Of a DNA stretch of 64,000 nt, positions 45,640 to 59,854 are shown piece by piece. The notes beneath the pieces are model-generated. The model was not told where the DNA came from and searched no databases. It saw only the letters and a list, made by a program, of their open reading frames with translations. This DNA comes from Nageia nagi (lineage: Eukaryota; Pinophyta). The position numbers and the translations under genes are program-made. Location of the stretch: contig JBITNC010000001.1 of the NCBI GenBank assembly GCA_050084985.1, positions 44,268,001 to 44,332,000 on the forward strand, read 5' to 3'. Within the stretch, counting starts at the first letter, position 1. Every line of letters begins with the position of its first letter.

Positions 45640-46440
45640 AATTCATTATAGGATAATTCAATAGGCCCATTTCTCCTCTATACCAATTAAATTTCTTTGT
45701 GCTAGCAAACTTGGTGAGGGAATCACATAGATTTTACTATGTGTTTACTTCATTGAGTATTACATTCTTCTATTCAATCATATCCCTTATAAAAAGGTAC
45801 TATACATCAATGTGCTTTTTTATAGCATGATAAATAGGTTTTTTAGCAAGAAAAATTGCACTTTGGCTATCACAATTAATCCTTACAACTTTATGATCAA
45901 ACCCAATATCAACACATAACCTTTACAATAGCCATACTACTTCTTTACAATATTGAGTGGATGACATATATTTAGATTTAGTTGTTGAAAAAGAAACAAT
46001 AAAGAATCATTTACTCATACAACTAACAACTTCACCAATTAAATTGAATGTATAACCACTTGATCTTTTTTTATCAACATCTCTAACCCAATTTGTATTA
46101 ATATAATTTTCAATGTTCAAAGCCTTATAGGGTTATCCTTGATAACAAATTGCATAATTAGATATTACACAAAGATATCTAAATACATATTTTACTATTT
46201 TCTAATTATCCTTTCTTTATTTGAAAATGTGTATGCTTAAAACTCCCATTTCTTGCATAATATTTGGATGGGTACATATTATGGCATACATTAAACTTCC
46301 TACAACACATGCATAGGGGACACAAGCCATTTCTTTTTCCTCTACTATAGTATTAGAATATTGATTAGTAGAAATATTGGCACCCAAAAGAATAGATACT
46401 AAGATAAGTTTACACTTCACCATATTAAGCCTCTTTAATA
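45640..46440 (-). pseudogene. Copia fragment F: RT end and RNase H, a different lineage
   Basis: Minus-strand frames read VPYACVVGSLMYAIICTHPN, YINTNWVRDVDKK, SSGYTFNL, FSTTKSKYMS, CKEVVWLLQRL, CDSQSAIFLAKKP and KKHIDV. These are, in order, the RT-RNase H linker and the RNase H blocks of Ty1/copia elements. The wording (VPYA..VGSLMYA) differs from that of element C, so this is another lineage. The first RNase H aspartate (usually DADWAGD) has changed. Nothing upstream of the linker survives. Confidence 0.7.
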
Positions 46441-46781
46441 TTATTTATAGATACCTAAATTAATCCTATGCATAGATTTTTTTGTAAAGGATTATTTAGT
46501 ACGTATTAATAAATTTAATAAAAGATTATTTTACACTAATTTAAAAAGATTATTTATGGGATATCATATAAATCCTCCTAATCTTCCCTTGCAACCTCTA
46601 TTACATCTTCTGAAGAATTTGAGATGTTGCAATCAACAAAAGTATTATTGTGGTCAAATCTAAAGTAGTCATGGTCAAACATAGTTGTTGTATGGGAGAA
46701 TGGATTTTCCATGATAAGGATCGATGTAAAATTCAAATTATTATACATTAAGGCTAATGAATCAGTATAATCTTTATCATA

Positions 46782-47282
46782 TGGAGGAACTAACACTAAC
46801 AAAATAATTCTTAAACACATAAGATCACATGAAATCTCACAAAACACATCTAACTAACTCACAAATAAGACAATCTCACAAAGTGACACAAGATGTAAGT
46901 GGTTCCTCCAACTAAGAGTACATCCACTAAATAGATCTCACTTCATTCACAAACATGAATCTCTTACAATCCTCCTACTCTTTTCTCCTAACCACTATCC
47001 TATAGCATAACTTTACTTCATAATTAGTGTGTCATCACAAAGAGGGAGCCTTCTATTTATAGGCCAAAATTGCTCGTTAGATCACCCTTTTATCTAATGT
47101 ACAAAAGCATGACATGCACATCCTTTTACCCAAAGGGCATGCTCATGACATAGAGTGTAGGACAAGTTATATTATCATATTCACTTAAATACTTAAGTTA
47201 TCAAATGATACCCTTAAGCATTAGTGAACTTACATAGAAGATTAATACAAACCTTTACAATAATGCATTATACATTCCAAAA
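46782..47282 (-). repeat. 3' LTR of Copia D
   Basis: 501 bp. The sense end at the polypurine tract reads TTTTGGAATG where intact relatives have TGTTGGAATG. A TATA-like CTATAAATAG is at about 47051-47060 (minus strand). Confidence 0.85.
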
Positions 47283-47759
47283 CTCCCCTTTAATGCAATA
47301 TTGGGATAAAACGAGTAAGGGAGAAGAAAGAAGAGAAAGTAAGAGAGTTATCCTCCAAATAGATACAATGGAAATGAGAACTTTTTACATATTTACGAAG
47401 TAAGAAAGATCTAGTTTGAGTCTCACTACTTTGTCAAATACAATCATTAACCATAATCAGATTCAATGTACATGAAGTAGTCATCCAACTGGAAGTCATA
47501 AAGAGTCTCCAAGAGCCTACATACTTGAGGTAAATAACTTGCAATCTCAAAAGAACCTACAAGTCATAAGCAACTCAAATAACAAGATCAGTTAGATGCA
47601 ACATATTCATCTCATCAAGATAGATGAATCCCACAAATACCATCATAAACTAATCAATGGTGCACTATAAGTCATCACGAAGATGCCATGCCAAAAACTT
47701 ATAATCACTTGCTGTATATAAAATATGTGTTGATTATCATTACAAAATAGAGCATGCAC

Positions 47760-48040
47760 ATATGAGTTACTCACATATGGATAGCTAAACAGTGCCAAAA
47801 GATACATAAGAGTTCATCACACATGGATAACTGAACAGTGCTAGATTGGCCAATTTGTACAACAAGTTTCTCATGCAGAATAAACTTACCACAAGGGTGT
47901 ACAATTAAATCAATAACTAAATAGTGCCAAAAGACACATAAGAGTTTCTCACACATGGATAACTAAACAATGCTAGATTGGCCAATTTGTACAATAAGTT
48001 CCTCACATAGAGCAAACTTATCATGAAGGTGTACAACAAA
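47760..48040 (-). repeat. 3' UTR repeats of Copia D
   Basis: Two copies of the TTGTACAACAAGTTTCTCA-type hairpin unit (near 47853 and 47985) alternate with three copies of a GAGTT.CTCACACATGGATA element. B has the same two unit types; C keeps only the first, amplified. Confidence 0.7.
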
Positions 48041-48112
48041 ATCAACACTATAGAGCATAAAATCCTCATAGGGATGAAGTTATCATCACAAATATGAATT
48101 CAACATAAAAAT

Positions 48113-51100
48113 TCAAACTTCACTCCCCCTTTAGGGCAACTTCACTAACCTAATAGCATCTCTAAGCTTACAGAATTGAGCTTCTAAGAGGAGCTTGGTG
48201 AACAAATCAATAGAGTTCAAGGTGGAAGGACAATACTCTAGGTGTATTATGCCATCAAGAACCTTCTCTTTGATAAAATAGGCATGGATTTCCACATGTT
48301 TTATTCTCTAATGGAACATAAGATTCTTAGCCAAAGAAATAGCTGGCTAATTATTTGAAGAGATCAAATATGAGCCACCTTGCTCATACCCAATTTTTTT
48401 AGAATATGCTTTAGCCAAATGGCTTCCTGGGCTACAATAGACATGGCACGGTATTCAGCTTTTATGATGAAAAGAGAAATAGTAGGTTGCTTCTTGGAAT
48501 TCCAAGAGATAGCACCTAAACCAATTCTAAACACATATTTAGGGGTTGATTTCTTATCATCTATATCTTCCCCATAGTCAGAATTTAAGAATCTAGAGAG
48601 AACAAATGAGGGCAACTTAGAATACTTAAGATCAAGATCCTTAGTCCTTGCAACATACCTCAAGATTTTCTTAACAACATTGAGGTGCTCAACATAAGGT
48701 TTCTACATGAATCATGCCATCAGATTCACTGGAAAGGCAATATCTAAGCCTAGATATTGTTAAATACAAAAGACTACCAATTAATTGCCTGTAAGTTGTA
48801 GCATCAACTAACTGAGAGTTAGAGCTTAGAGAAATAGTAATTCCAATAGAGATTGGTATTATAGCATATCTACACTCTTTCATTTCAAACTTTTGCAATA
48901 TGTTTTATATAAACTTATATTGAATGACATAAATATAATTCTTGTATTAATACACTTGCATTCTAAGATAATAGTGCAAGAGACCAAGATCAATCATTTT
49001 AAATGTTGCCTTAGGTTTGGATATGCACTCTTGAATGATTTCATCATTATTCCCAATAATCAAAAGATCATCCACATAAAGAAGAATCAAGACCATATCT
49101 TTTCTTTGATTGAGAACATATAGATTGAATTTAGAAAAACACTTGAAGAATCTAATGTCTGTAAAGTACCTTAAAATCTTTTTGTACTAGGCCCAAGGTG
49201 CTTGCTTAAGTCCATACAATGACTTTTTTAGATTGCACACAAAGGACTCTTTACCTTTCAAAATAAACCCTTCTAGTTGATTCATGAACATTTCCACATT
49301 TAAGTCATCATTGAGAAATGCACTCTTGATATCAAGTTGAAAAAATTTCCATCCTTGAGCTACAGAAAGAGCAAAGATAACTCTCATAGTAGGCATCTTT
49401 ATCATAGGAGAAAAGGTTTCCTCATAATCTACATCATATTTTTGAGCAAAACCTTTAGCTACTAACCTTGCCTTATATTTCTTAATATCTCCAACTGAAT
49501 TTAGCTTGACCTTGTAGATCCACTTATTGCCAATCATATTCATTTCATTGGGATAAGAAACTAAATTCCAAGTTTTATTTTTCATAAGCACCTCATACTC
49601 CACTTTCATGGCTTCCATCTAGTACTCATGCTTAGAAGCTTCTTTGAAGGTTGAAGGTTCATCCTTGTTGTCAATCTTAGAAATTAAAGATTTGTTCAAG
49701 GTCATTCTCTTTACTACCCTTTGTGTTGGAGAATTTTATTCCTAAGGTGACTTATCTACATTAATATCCAACCAGCTAAGAGCAACTAAAGAGTCCTCTA
49801 GATCATTAATATCCTTATTAGAAGTAGATTCTTTAGGAAGTTCATTGAACTTTACATCTTTTGAAACAAACACTACTTTATAAGTTGAAGAGCAGAGCCT
49901 ATAGCCTCTATGTTGACTATCATAACCCATAAAGATGCATTTTTTAGCACTTTTATCCAACTTCTTTCTTTTATTAGAAATAATGTAGGAGAATGCTTCA
50001 CATCCAAACACCCTAAGGTGTGAAATGTTAGGTTTTCTTTCTGACCAAGCCTTAAAAGGAGTTTTACTCTAAATAATTTTTGTGAAACACCTATTCAAGG
50101 TGTAAATAGAAGTGCTCATAGCTTCACCTTATAAAAATTTAGAAAGTTTACAAAACATGCATCTAGCCATCTCCATAATTGTTCTATTTTTCCTTTTGGC
50201 AATATCGTTTTGCTGAGGAATGTAAGGAATTGTAAAATACCTCTTGATTCCATACTTAGCACAATAGTCATTGAACTTATTACTATTATATTCTCTCCCA
50301 TTATCTAATATTAACATCTTGATTTTAATATTAGTTTTATTCTCAACAAAGGCCTTAAAAACCTTAAAACTCTCAAAGGTTTGATCCTTGTGCTCAAGTA
50401 GATACCCAAGGTCATCCTACTAAAGTCATCAATGAAGGTCAATACGTAAGATGCTCTTCTAAATGACTTAGTTTAAAATGGACCCATCAAATTTGAATGC
50501 ACAAGTTGTAGAGGTTGAGATGCTCTTGTTGCCTTATCTTTTTCAAACTTTTATCTATGCATCTTACCAAGAATGCACTTCTTACATAGACCAATCGAAG
50601 GAGAAATTGAAGGCAAACCTTCCACAACTTCTTGGTCTTTCATAATTGAATGCTCTTATGGTTAAGGTGTCCTAAAAGATGGTGCCAAATATTGCCTTTA
50701 GAACACACACTAGAAGAAAGACACATCTTTTATGGAACTTGATCCATAATATAAAAGTTATCTTTCATAGATCTTTTAACCAACATGGTAAGTCCTTTCT
50801 TAAAGCACTAGAATTGAGAGTCAAACTTCAAAAGTACCCTTTTCTAGCAACTTGGATCATAAAGAGAAGTTTCATCTTTAACTTAGGAACATAGAGAACA
50901 TTTTAAAGAACCTTTCTATGAATCAACACACTCTTAATTCCTTGGACTTCAAGGGTGAAATTATCACCTATCATAACCATACCTTTTTTATACTTATGAA
51001 AGTTCCCAAACTTTTTCTTTTAAAAGCATAGGTAATTAGTGCAACTAGAATCAATAATCCATTCAGATGGAAAAGAGCGAGACATGGAGTAGAGCACCAT

Positions 51101-52071
51101 AGCAAAACTAGCATGAATATTCTTCTTTCCTTTGTAGTTCTTTACATTTCCATTGCCTTTGAACTTTTTCTCTCTTTTCTTTTTGAAGCAATCAACTTCT
51201 TTGTGACCTTAGATGCCATAATAGTTATAATTACCTTCAAATTTTTCCTTAGGATAAGGAATGTTTGCTTTGCCTTTTCCATCTCTTTGCCTACAGTGTT
51301 TGTTGTTGCTATTGTTCATGCTATTGTGGTTGTTGTTTCTGTTGTTCCTGCTACTGTTCTAGCCATTACTTCTTTTTTCAAACCTTTTAGAAGGAGGATA
51401 AGATTTTTTTTATGGTTGAACTTCTTCTTGAAAGGAGTTTTGGTTGCTCTAAGAGCAATGTTATTATCTTTAGGAGAAGAACTCAACACCTTATTATTAA
51501 GGGTTTCCTTATACTTCAATAGGTGCCTAAAATGTTTCTCAAAGGAGAAGACTTCTTCTTCATCATCAAGCCTTATTTCTATAACCCTTACAAAGTTTCT
51601 AGACTTTGAAGAAAGGCTTTGAAGAATGATGAAGACTATGAACTCATCATTGACCCAATTGCATCCAAAAGCAACAAGTTGGGTTCTTAGATCAATGATT
51701 TTACTCAAGTAAATAGCAACATTTTTATTTTCTCCTTAACAAGATTGAAACAACTTTTGGAGAATGATAAACATTCTTGAAAAGTTTGAACCAAGTTAGA
51801 TTTGCTTAAGCTTATCCCAAACTTCCTTTGTTGAGGTTGAAAAGGAAATCATCAAGAGCACATCATCTGAAATTGCATGGTAAATTATGGAGGTTGCTAA
51901 TTTATCCTTCATGTTATAAGCCTCTAGTACCTTCTCATCTATAGGAGGTACAAGGTTCTCATTCATTGTTTGCTAAAGCTTCCGTATCTAAAATTTAGCT
52001 CTCATCTAAGGTTCCCAAATCCCATAGTTGAAACTATCAAGAATGTGTTTGGGTAAAAATGATTCTCTCAT
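48113..52071 (-). pseudogene. Copia D gag-pol pseudogene, full length
   Basis: It runs from a gag ATG at 52071, placed like that of A-C, to a TGA at 48113-48115 that matches the pol stop of C. Recognisable parts in order are gag (ILQSLSSKSRNFVRVIEIRL), a decayed zinc knuckle and protease, integrase (MLILDNGREY, PQQNDIAKRKNRTIMEMARC), the RT start (FSPMIKMPTMRVIFALSVAQ, QLDIKSAFLNDDLNVEMFMN), and RNase H (SRFLNSDYGEDIDDKKSTPK, IKAEYRAMSIVAQEAIWLKH). The whole domain series is present but interrupted by many stops and frameshifts. The longest open piece is 49187-49618. It cannot make an active polyprotein. Confidence 0.88.
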
Positions 52072-52566
52072 TTGCTACACAAGAATATGAAATAATAAGC
52101 ATATGGTTTCAATAAATAATATTAAAAGTTAAGTTTTAATCAAGTAAACAATACATGTTACATTTAACACTAAAGACATACTTGATTTGATTCACAAGTG
52201 TAAATATTTTACAATTCAAATAATAACCCATATACCCAAATACATTTCTCATCTCAAAAATTGTAGATGTAGAGTGACATTATTGAGGCTTGTTTTCTTA
52301 TTTAAAATTAGGCCTTTACTTGGATGCCCACATAAGAGGAGCCCAAGTCCTACCAATCCTCAACTAGTTCTCATTAGGCAACAATATACTCTCACAAAGA
52401 GAAGTACCTACTATTTTTCAAAGTTATGACATTTATTGGATCAACCAAATTATTAATGTTGATTAAGTTTCAATTTGTCCTTCTAAGTTATCAAGATAAT
52501 CTTAAAATGGACATGCGGACAAGTGGTATCACTACACACATGCCAATCCACCTATTGGAGTTATGT

Positions 52567-52713
52567 CTAGACTAACAGAGGACTTTGGGACAATTGAGAA
52601 GTATGAACTTTTACCATTTGGATCATTGGACTTAAAGGATTCAATCCACCTATTCTCACCTCATGGATCTCCAAACAAGTCATGTTGTGGAATGTATGTG
52701 TGGATGTGTTCAT
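52567..52713 (-). CDS. Small leader ORF of Copia D, 48 aa
   Basis: It begins MNTSTHTFHNMTCLEIHEVR and stays parallel to B through LSPMIQM before a shift of frame. It stops at TAG 52567-52569. It is the fourth member of the leader ORF set. No domain is recognised. Confidence 0.35.
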   Translation of the reverse strand: MNTSTHTFHNMTCLEIHEVRIGGLNPLSPMIQMVKVHTSQLSQSPLLV

Positions 52714-54637
52714 TTTAGGGGGTTGCTCATATCAATATTTGCATTTTTGTTTGCATAAGTAAAAAGTGAAACATGAAGTAAAGAGCATAAGCAAAACATC
52801 ATCCATTTAAAATTTAAAACCTAAGAGTCCAATGGATTTTATTTACTAACCCTTAAAAGACATCTTTACATAAGTCCATATTTTGCACAAGTCCTTTTTA
52901 TAGCTTTTCAAAAGGAATAATTACTTAGAGAATTAATAAACATCCATAATTTAAGTCCATCCATCACTTTGCATAAGGAAGGCATCAAATATTCCATGCA
53001 TCATTCCCATAATTTGATATTTTAAGTAAAAATATCCATAAAAATTTCCATGCATAAAAAAAAATAGAAAGGCATCCCATAACTTGAAATTTTAGGTAAA
53101 AACATATCTCCCCCTTTTACTTTAAAAAAATCACAAGTAATATGCTTTCTATTCAATGGATACTAAAAAATAGCATTATTAGGTTATCTTAGAAAGATTT
53201 AGTTTTAAAAAATAAAATTTCAAGGGAAAAAGTAATTTTAGCTAAAAAATTACTCTCTAAAGGAATGATAATAACCTCCAAGAGGTACTATAATTTCCTT
53301 CAAATTGTAAGTTTAATTCTTACTTAGGTAAATGTATGCTAAGGAAAAAATTCCCATTAATTATGAGCTTATAATTCTTCCTTGATGAGCAAGAGAAGAA
53401 TAATTTTTTTTTAAAGATTTAAGAATTAAATGCATTAAATGCAAAAAATACTTTTACTCCACTCCATGTCATGTTTCAAAAATAATGATGGTCTTTGTTA
53501 AAAAATTTAATGCTTATTTTGATTGCTACACACTCTATAACAGGTTCATTAATAAATGACTATGATTAATTTTGCAAGCAAGCACTTTTGAAAAAAAAAG
53601 GATATTAATAAATGGAGGAAGTAGGCATTAAAAAAAAATAAGAAAGGCATTAATTGATTTGCATAAAAGGGTTTGGGTAGCTCAAAGAGAAGGTCATGCA
53701 TGGAAAGGAAGGGATCATGAAATTGGATGCCTGAAACCCTACTCGACCACTCATCCACCTAAAAGAGGAGGCCACACATAGAAAGGAGGATGAAATGCAG
53801 GGGCCTATGGGAGGAGCAGAGCTATGCATAGAGGTGATGGACACATGTGAAGATAGGCACAATAATCAAGGAGAGGCTATGTGTGAGGAGATAGGTCTCA
53901 TAGCACATGTGAGAAGGGGAGATAACCATTACATTCAATTCCACAACCAGCATAGGAATGAAAAGCATAACATGATGGTGTGTCTTTAGGTGCATGAGCA
54001 CTACAACCATGAAAGGAGATTAAATGGGAGGTTGAGTGGGAGGAGAAAAAGATAAACAATAAGGGATTTTAAACAATTGAGAAGGGAGGGTTTTAAGTGA
54101 GAAGCCATGCAAGGGAAGAGTATAGAGAGGCACAATCCAAAGAGGCACCAACCAAAAGGCAAGGCTAGTTGGGAGTCTAAAGGTAGGCTATTAAAGCAAT
54201 CTCACATGCATGGAAACCAACCCAAAAAAACAAAAACTCTAGCATTTGAGGTTGCATAGTGCCCAAAACTTTGTAGTGCAAGGGCTGACTCAAACAAGAA
54301 GTCATTAAAAAAAAACTTGTTGGGTGGTGTTTCATCCACCCTCCTTCTTAAGCAAGATTTTAAAAAATGACTCTTAATGTTTGGAAAAAAAAATTCTTTG
54401 CAAAAAAAATTTGAACAAATTTCTCCTTCTAGTATATATACATTTTAAATATATATAATATAAGAAACCTTTCAAAGTTCTTTTCTAAAAAAAATAATTT
54501 CCTCCTTTTTTTTATATAGACCTCTTAATATCAAAAGGATAAAAAAAAGGTATGTAAAAGTAAATATAACAATATTGTAATTAATCATAAAATGTTAGTA
54601 TATACAATTGCATACTTTGCCTAATGTATTATTGCCT

Positions 54638-54664
54638 AATTACTAACATAAAAGATTGTTAGTA
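54638..54664 (-). other. Leader hairpin of Copia D
   Basis: TACTAACA and TGTTAGTA with a short spacer form an 8-bp stem at the same place as the hairpins of A and C. Confidence 0.55.
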
Positions 54665-54868
54665 GAACAAAAAAAGGAGCAATAATATATTATGTTATTG
54701 AGGCAATGCTTGCTAGGAGTTGAATTAACATTAAAAAAAATTAGTATCAAAATGAACTATTAAAAAAAAGGATAGGGGGTACACCTCTAAATTGTTTTAC
54801 CTCAAATAAGAAGAGTAAACCTCTAAAAATGAAGAGTCTCTAAGGATATAAAGAGGAGCCCCCAAGAT

Positions 54869-54880
54869 GCTCTGATACCA
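54869..54880 (-). promoter_or_regulatory. Primer-binding site of Copia D
   Basis: TGGTATCAGAGC on the minus strand, three bases from the 5' LTR. It matches the plant initiator tRNA-Met 3' end. Confidence 0.88.
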
Positions 54881-54883
54881 GTT

Positions 54884-55385
54884 TGAAGAAGCTAACACTA
54901 ACAAGATAATTCTTAAACACCCAAGATCACATGAAAGCTCACAAAACACATCTAACTAACTCACAAATAAGACAATCTCAAAAAGTGACACAAGATGTAA
55001 GTGGTTCCTCCAACTAGGAGTACATCCAACTAACTAGATCTCACTTCATTCACAAACATGAATCTCTTACAATTCTCCTACTCTTTTCTCCTAACCACTA
55101 TCCTATAGCATAACTTTACTTCACAATTGATGTGTCATTACAAAGAGGGAGCCTTCTATTTATAGGCCAAAATCCCTCTTTGGATCACCCTTTTATCCAA
55201 TGTACAAAAGCGTGACATGCACATCCTTTTACCCAAGGGGCATGCTCATGACATGGAGTGTAGGACAAGTTACATTATCATATTCACTTAAATACTAAAG
55301 GTATCAAATGATATCCTTAAGTATTAGTGAACTTACATAGAAGATTAATACAAACCTTTACAATAATGCATTATACATTCCAATA
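54884..55385 (-). repeat. 5' LTR of Copia D
   Basis: 502 bp, pairing with 46782-47282. Its sense start has decayed to TATTGGAATG. The TATA-like box is at about 55155-55164 (minus strand). Confidence 0.85.
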
Positions 55386-55404
55386 TCATGATGCAGAATA
55401 AGGT

Positions 55405-55760
55405 AAAATATGGAATGTCACACTTTTGAGATGATGACATCAACATCAAGTAGTTGCAATGTAGTGTCGGTAGGAAATAGGGTAATATCACACTTTTGAG
55501 ATGATGATATTAGAAAAAGGTATTTGTGATGAAGTGACTATAGAAAATAGGGAAATACCACACTTTTACAAGGATGGAATTAGTTGAAGTGTTGTTGTGT
55601 TGTAGTATAGGGAAAAGTCAATATGCCACATTTTCCATAGGATGATATCAAAAAATATATTATTATGATGCAACATAGGGAGAATAAAATTGAGTTTCAC
55701 ATGACAAGAGAAGTGATATTAGTAAAAGCTCTAAGAGAGTCTGAAAAGATAATACGACAC
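55405..55760. repeat. Degenerate ~70-bp tandem array
   Basis: CACACTTTTGAGATGATGA recurs at 55419 and 55489, then in weaker form at 55559, about 55626 and about 55694, with a period of 67-70 bp. Spacers share ATAGGGAAATA-like words. Confidence 0.6.
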
Positions 55761-56690
55761 TAAACACTAAGCGATGAGAGTGATGATTTCAATAAAAGTG
55801 TGAACATGGTGTGATAATGCTTTGTAGGGCATAATAAGGCATGATATAACACAACACAACATGACAAGCACAACACAACATCATAAAGCACCAAAATACA
55901 TTCAATAAGAAAAGAAAGCTCTCAATAAGACTAAAAAATATTCTATATTGAAGATGGAGGTCCAACAATGCTCTAAAGGATCTAAAAACATATTCAAAAA
56001 TGTGCAAAGAGGTAAATCTAGTTTGGATATAATTCTAGGGAAGGGAAATCATGGAATTGAATAGCTATGTCAAATACTTATACATTCAGACTTGTATGAG
56101 ATTCAAAACAAGGTAATAAGAATGCTAACGAAGATATTTCCTACTAAAAATATAAAATAAGAATTTGACTAATACCCAAAAGCTAAAATGTAGACTTAAT
56201 CATAGGAAATTCCTAAAACCAGTTTCAAGACACCTGCATGAAGATGTCAAGTCATACATAATCACTCAACCACATGAAGAGAAATAAAATAGAGAATTAT
56301 ACAATAAATGAAATATTTCCTATTATGATTATTAAAATGGCACCATAACATTAGAATAGTTTCTTCTCCATTCAATTAAAAAGGAAAACTAAGTCCTATT
56401 TATAGATACAAAATGTGGGGTATTTGATACTCTAATAAATTTAACGAATCATAGTCCACTAAGAGAATTAGGAATAGGCATCCATATTGATGCATCCAAG
56501 GAAGATCTTATTAGATTGTGTAGATTAAATCTCAACAATGCAACTACAAAAGAAAATAAATTTGAGTAAGTAAAGAATCAATTCACCTTGTCCATTGGAG
56601 GTGATGTGCACACACGAAAGATGTGACCAAAAAGGGAATTCAAACTTAAACATTAAATTCCTTCATTTTTTTATTTGATGTGAATGTGTT
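55761..56690. other. No recognisable gene; possible 3' end of Copia G
   Basis: Repetitive CACAACACAACATGA wording near 55845-55880, then AT-rich sequence up to the RNase H end of G. A 3' LTR of G might lie here, but no partner LTR was found. Confidence 0.3.
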
Positions 56691-59600
56691 TAATTATAAT
56701 ATGATTCTGGAGATTATGGAATCAATCCTTTGATAATGCTTTTATGCATATGTCCACTACTTGGTCATCAATAGGAAAAAACTTGAATTCAAGGAATCTA
56801 TCATTCACTAAGTTTCTCATAAAATGGTATCGAATATCGATGTGCTTGCTCCTATTGTGAAACACTAGATTCTTATTCATTGCAATGATGTTGGTGTCAT
56901 CATTGTCGATGAGAAAGGGTTGGGGAAGTTCCATATCCAAATCCTCAAATAATTGAGCCATCCAAATGGCTAATGTACAAGTAGAGAAGACATCCATATA
57001 TTTTTCTTTTGCATTGGAAAGAGCAATTCTCTATTTCTTCTTGCTACTCCATGAGATGAGGGATTTTCCAAAGAAAAAGGCATACCTTAAGGTGCTCTAC
57101 ATATCATCTAGGCTTTTGAATTGGGAAACATTTATGTATGATTCCAAAGTTAGTAGACTTATACCACGGTCCAAAAGCTTTGGTGTCAAAACACATATTG
57201 AAGTATATATTTGGTTTCTTTCCAATGGGATGCATGAGGAAAATACATAAATATAGGTACTAGAATAACTAAAAATATTATATCAAGCTGGGTAGTTGTG
57301 AGATACATTAGACTAACTACAAGTGAATTATACAAGGTTGCATTAACCAAAGGAGTAGAATCCTCCTTCATCAATTTACAACATACAACCGTAAGGTAAC
57401 CTACATGTTTACAATATTTCATGGAGAATCAAGAAATCATATCATAAACATATTTAGTTTGAGTGGTGAAGATGTTGATGGATTATTGTTTAAATTTCAT
57501 GCCCAAAAAATATTGCATGTAACCCAGATCACTCGTCTCAAACTCATTAACCATGGCAATATTAAATTATCAAAGCATGGAAGAAGCAGAGATCATAAAA
57601 TAATATCATAAACATAGAGATAAATGATGATATAATAAGAGTTGGATAACTTTTTGTACAAGGTTGCTTCTATAGAGCACCTTTGATATCCATTTTGATG
57701 TAAGTAGGTATCAATTTGAGAATACCAAATGTGGGGCTTGCTTCAACCCATAAAGAACTTTCTTGAGCTTATACACTTTTTCCTCATGGTCGACCATGGT
57801 GAATCCTTAGGGTTGATTCATGTGGACTTCTTCTTCCAAGTATCCATTTAAGAAGCAAAACTTTACATCCATTTGGTAGACTCTCAGACCAAAATGGGAA
57901 GCTAAAGCAAGAAGAGAGAAAATCATCACAAGGAGGATAATAAGAAAAAATGTTTCTTCATAATCCAGGACTTATTTCTAGATATAGCCCTTAGAAACTA
58001 CTTGAGCTTTGTGTTTTACAATGTTTCATTAATATATTGTTTCATCTTATATATTTATTTGACTCCAATGATATTCTTGTTATTTGGAGGAGGGACAAGC
58101 TCCCAAGAGTCATTGTTCTAGATTTTCTCTATCTTATCTTTCATTGTTGCTTTTCAATCCTTATTGATCATTGCTTCTTTAATGTTGGAGGGGTTAAGGA
58201 GGAAAGAGAACATCAAGGTGTAGTTGGTGATTTGATCACTCCAACTTGATTATTGTTGGGTCACATACCTTGTGAAATCACCATCTAACATTGAGACTAT
58301 GGATGATCTTATGCAATCCTCATCTTGGAAGGAGTAGGAGCTATCAAGGGGTTGGGAAGTTATAGGTTGGAAGATTATGTTGGCTCAACCAAATTAGTGG
58401 AATTGGAATCTTCAAACTTCAGAATGATGTTGAATGCATCTGATTCCTTTGAATATGTTCCACCTTCATTGATGATCATGTCTCGATTGATGTGCATCTT
58501 GTCAAAAATTAGATCTAGCACCTGTAGGCATTGAACTCATATAAGTATCCCATAAAGATACACTTAATAGAATTTTCATCTAATTTTTACCTATTCTCCT
58601 TAGGAGTATACATATTACAATTGGAGCCAAAGATCCTTGGGTGAGAGATACTTTAGTTTCTTTCCAAAGCAAGCCTAATAGAAGGTTGAATCATGTAGAA
58701 CCTATTTTGGGAAGTAATTCAAGATGTAAATAATAGTATGGATAACTTTCCCACATTTATTTTATCCATGCCCACCTCCTTTAGTATGCACCAAGCTATT
58801 TCAACAATCATTAAGTTCTTCCTTTTGGTAATATCATTTTATCGAGGAGTATAGGAAACTATATATTATTTCTTAATCCCATACTTGTTGTAGTAGTCCT
58901 TGAACTTATTAGAAATGAAACTATTGCACCTATCTAACTGGAACTTCTTTAGAGTATAACAAGATTGGGTCTCAATGAATTATTTAAACTTGATGAAGCA
59001 TTTAAAAGCATTGAATGTTTCTTATAACAAAATATAACTAACTCATGCATGAATAATTATGAATAAAAAATATCATATACCTACACTTAACAATGTTGGG
59101 AGTCTGCATAGGGTCGTAAAGGTCCATGTACACCAATTTCAGGGGCACTTTAGCATGATGTGGGTGTGTGGAAAAGGCATCATGATGTTGTTTCCCAAAA
59201 CTATAGCACTCACACATAGTGTTTGATGGATTGGAGAAGGTTTGAAAACCTCTCACAAGCTTATGCATTCTTCGTAATGAGTTGAATTTGACATGGTCAA
59301 ACTACTTGTGTCACAATCATGCCGAATTAAGGATCATCTTCAAGCATTTGAAAAATGCTAGTGGCATATTGAGAATATATATTCTATTCTCAATCATGAG
59401 AATAGTTATAATTACTTAGCAATTAATCTCATTATGATGTTGCAACTCTTCTTCTTGAAAACTTGCATGTAGTTTTCAAGCACATTTGAACAATGCTCAA
59501 GAGATTATGCTTTAGTCCCAAAACATATAGTGTGTCATACATATGCATGATCTTGTTGATCTTTGCTTTGAAAGTAATATAACCTCTATCAGTAATACCA

Positions 59601-59854
59601 ACATATTTGTCACCAAACTTGACTTTGTCAATGATATTCTCTCAAGTTTGATAAACATATTTTAATTTCCAATCACATAATTGGAACAACCATTGTATAG
59701 ATACTAAATTTCATCATTTGGGAATCATAAATAGGATGGCATCATTGTTGTAATATTTACTGAAGTTGGCTTTAGGTTGTTTCTTCTACTTCTAAAAACA
59801 TTATTGTTCCATATGATAGTCCTTTTCATATAAGTTACAATGTCATAAGTTTGA

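Larger units (their letters stand above)
52075..54800 (-). other. Putative leader intron of Copia D
   Basis: Minus-strand donor GAG|GTAAAAC (exon end 54801). Acceptor TTGTGTAG ends at 52075, three bases before the gag ATG. Length 2726, almost the same as in A (2727). The hairpin, the conserved block and the small ORF lie within it. Confidence 0.5.
46782..55385 (-). mobile_element. Full-length but decayed Copia element D
   Basis: An 8604-bp minus-strand element with LTRs of about 501 bp at both ends. The flanking 5-mers TCATA (46777-46781) and TCATG (55386-55390) are a probable target duplication with one mismatch. LTRs, primer site, leader, gag-pol order and 3' UTR repeats all match A and B. 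The LTR pair differs at scattered positions and the coding region has many stops. D is thus clearly older than C and belongs to the A/B subfamily. Confidence 0.88.
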
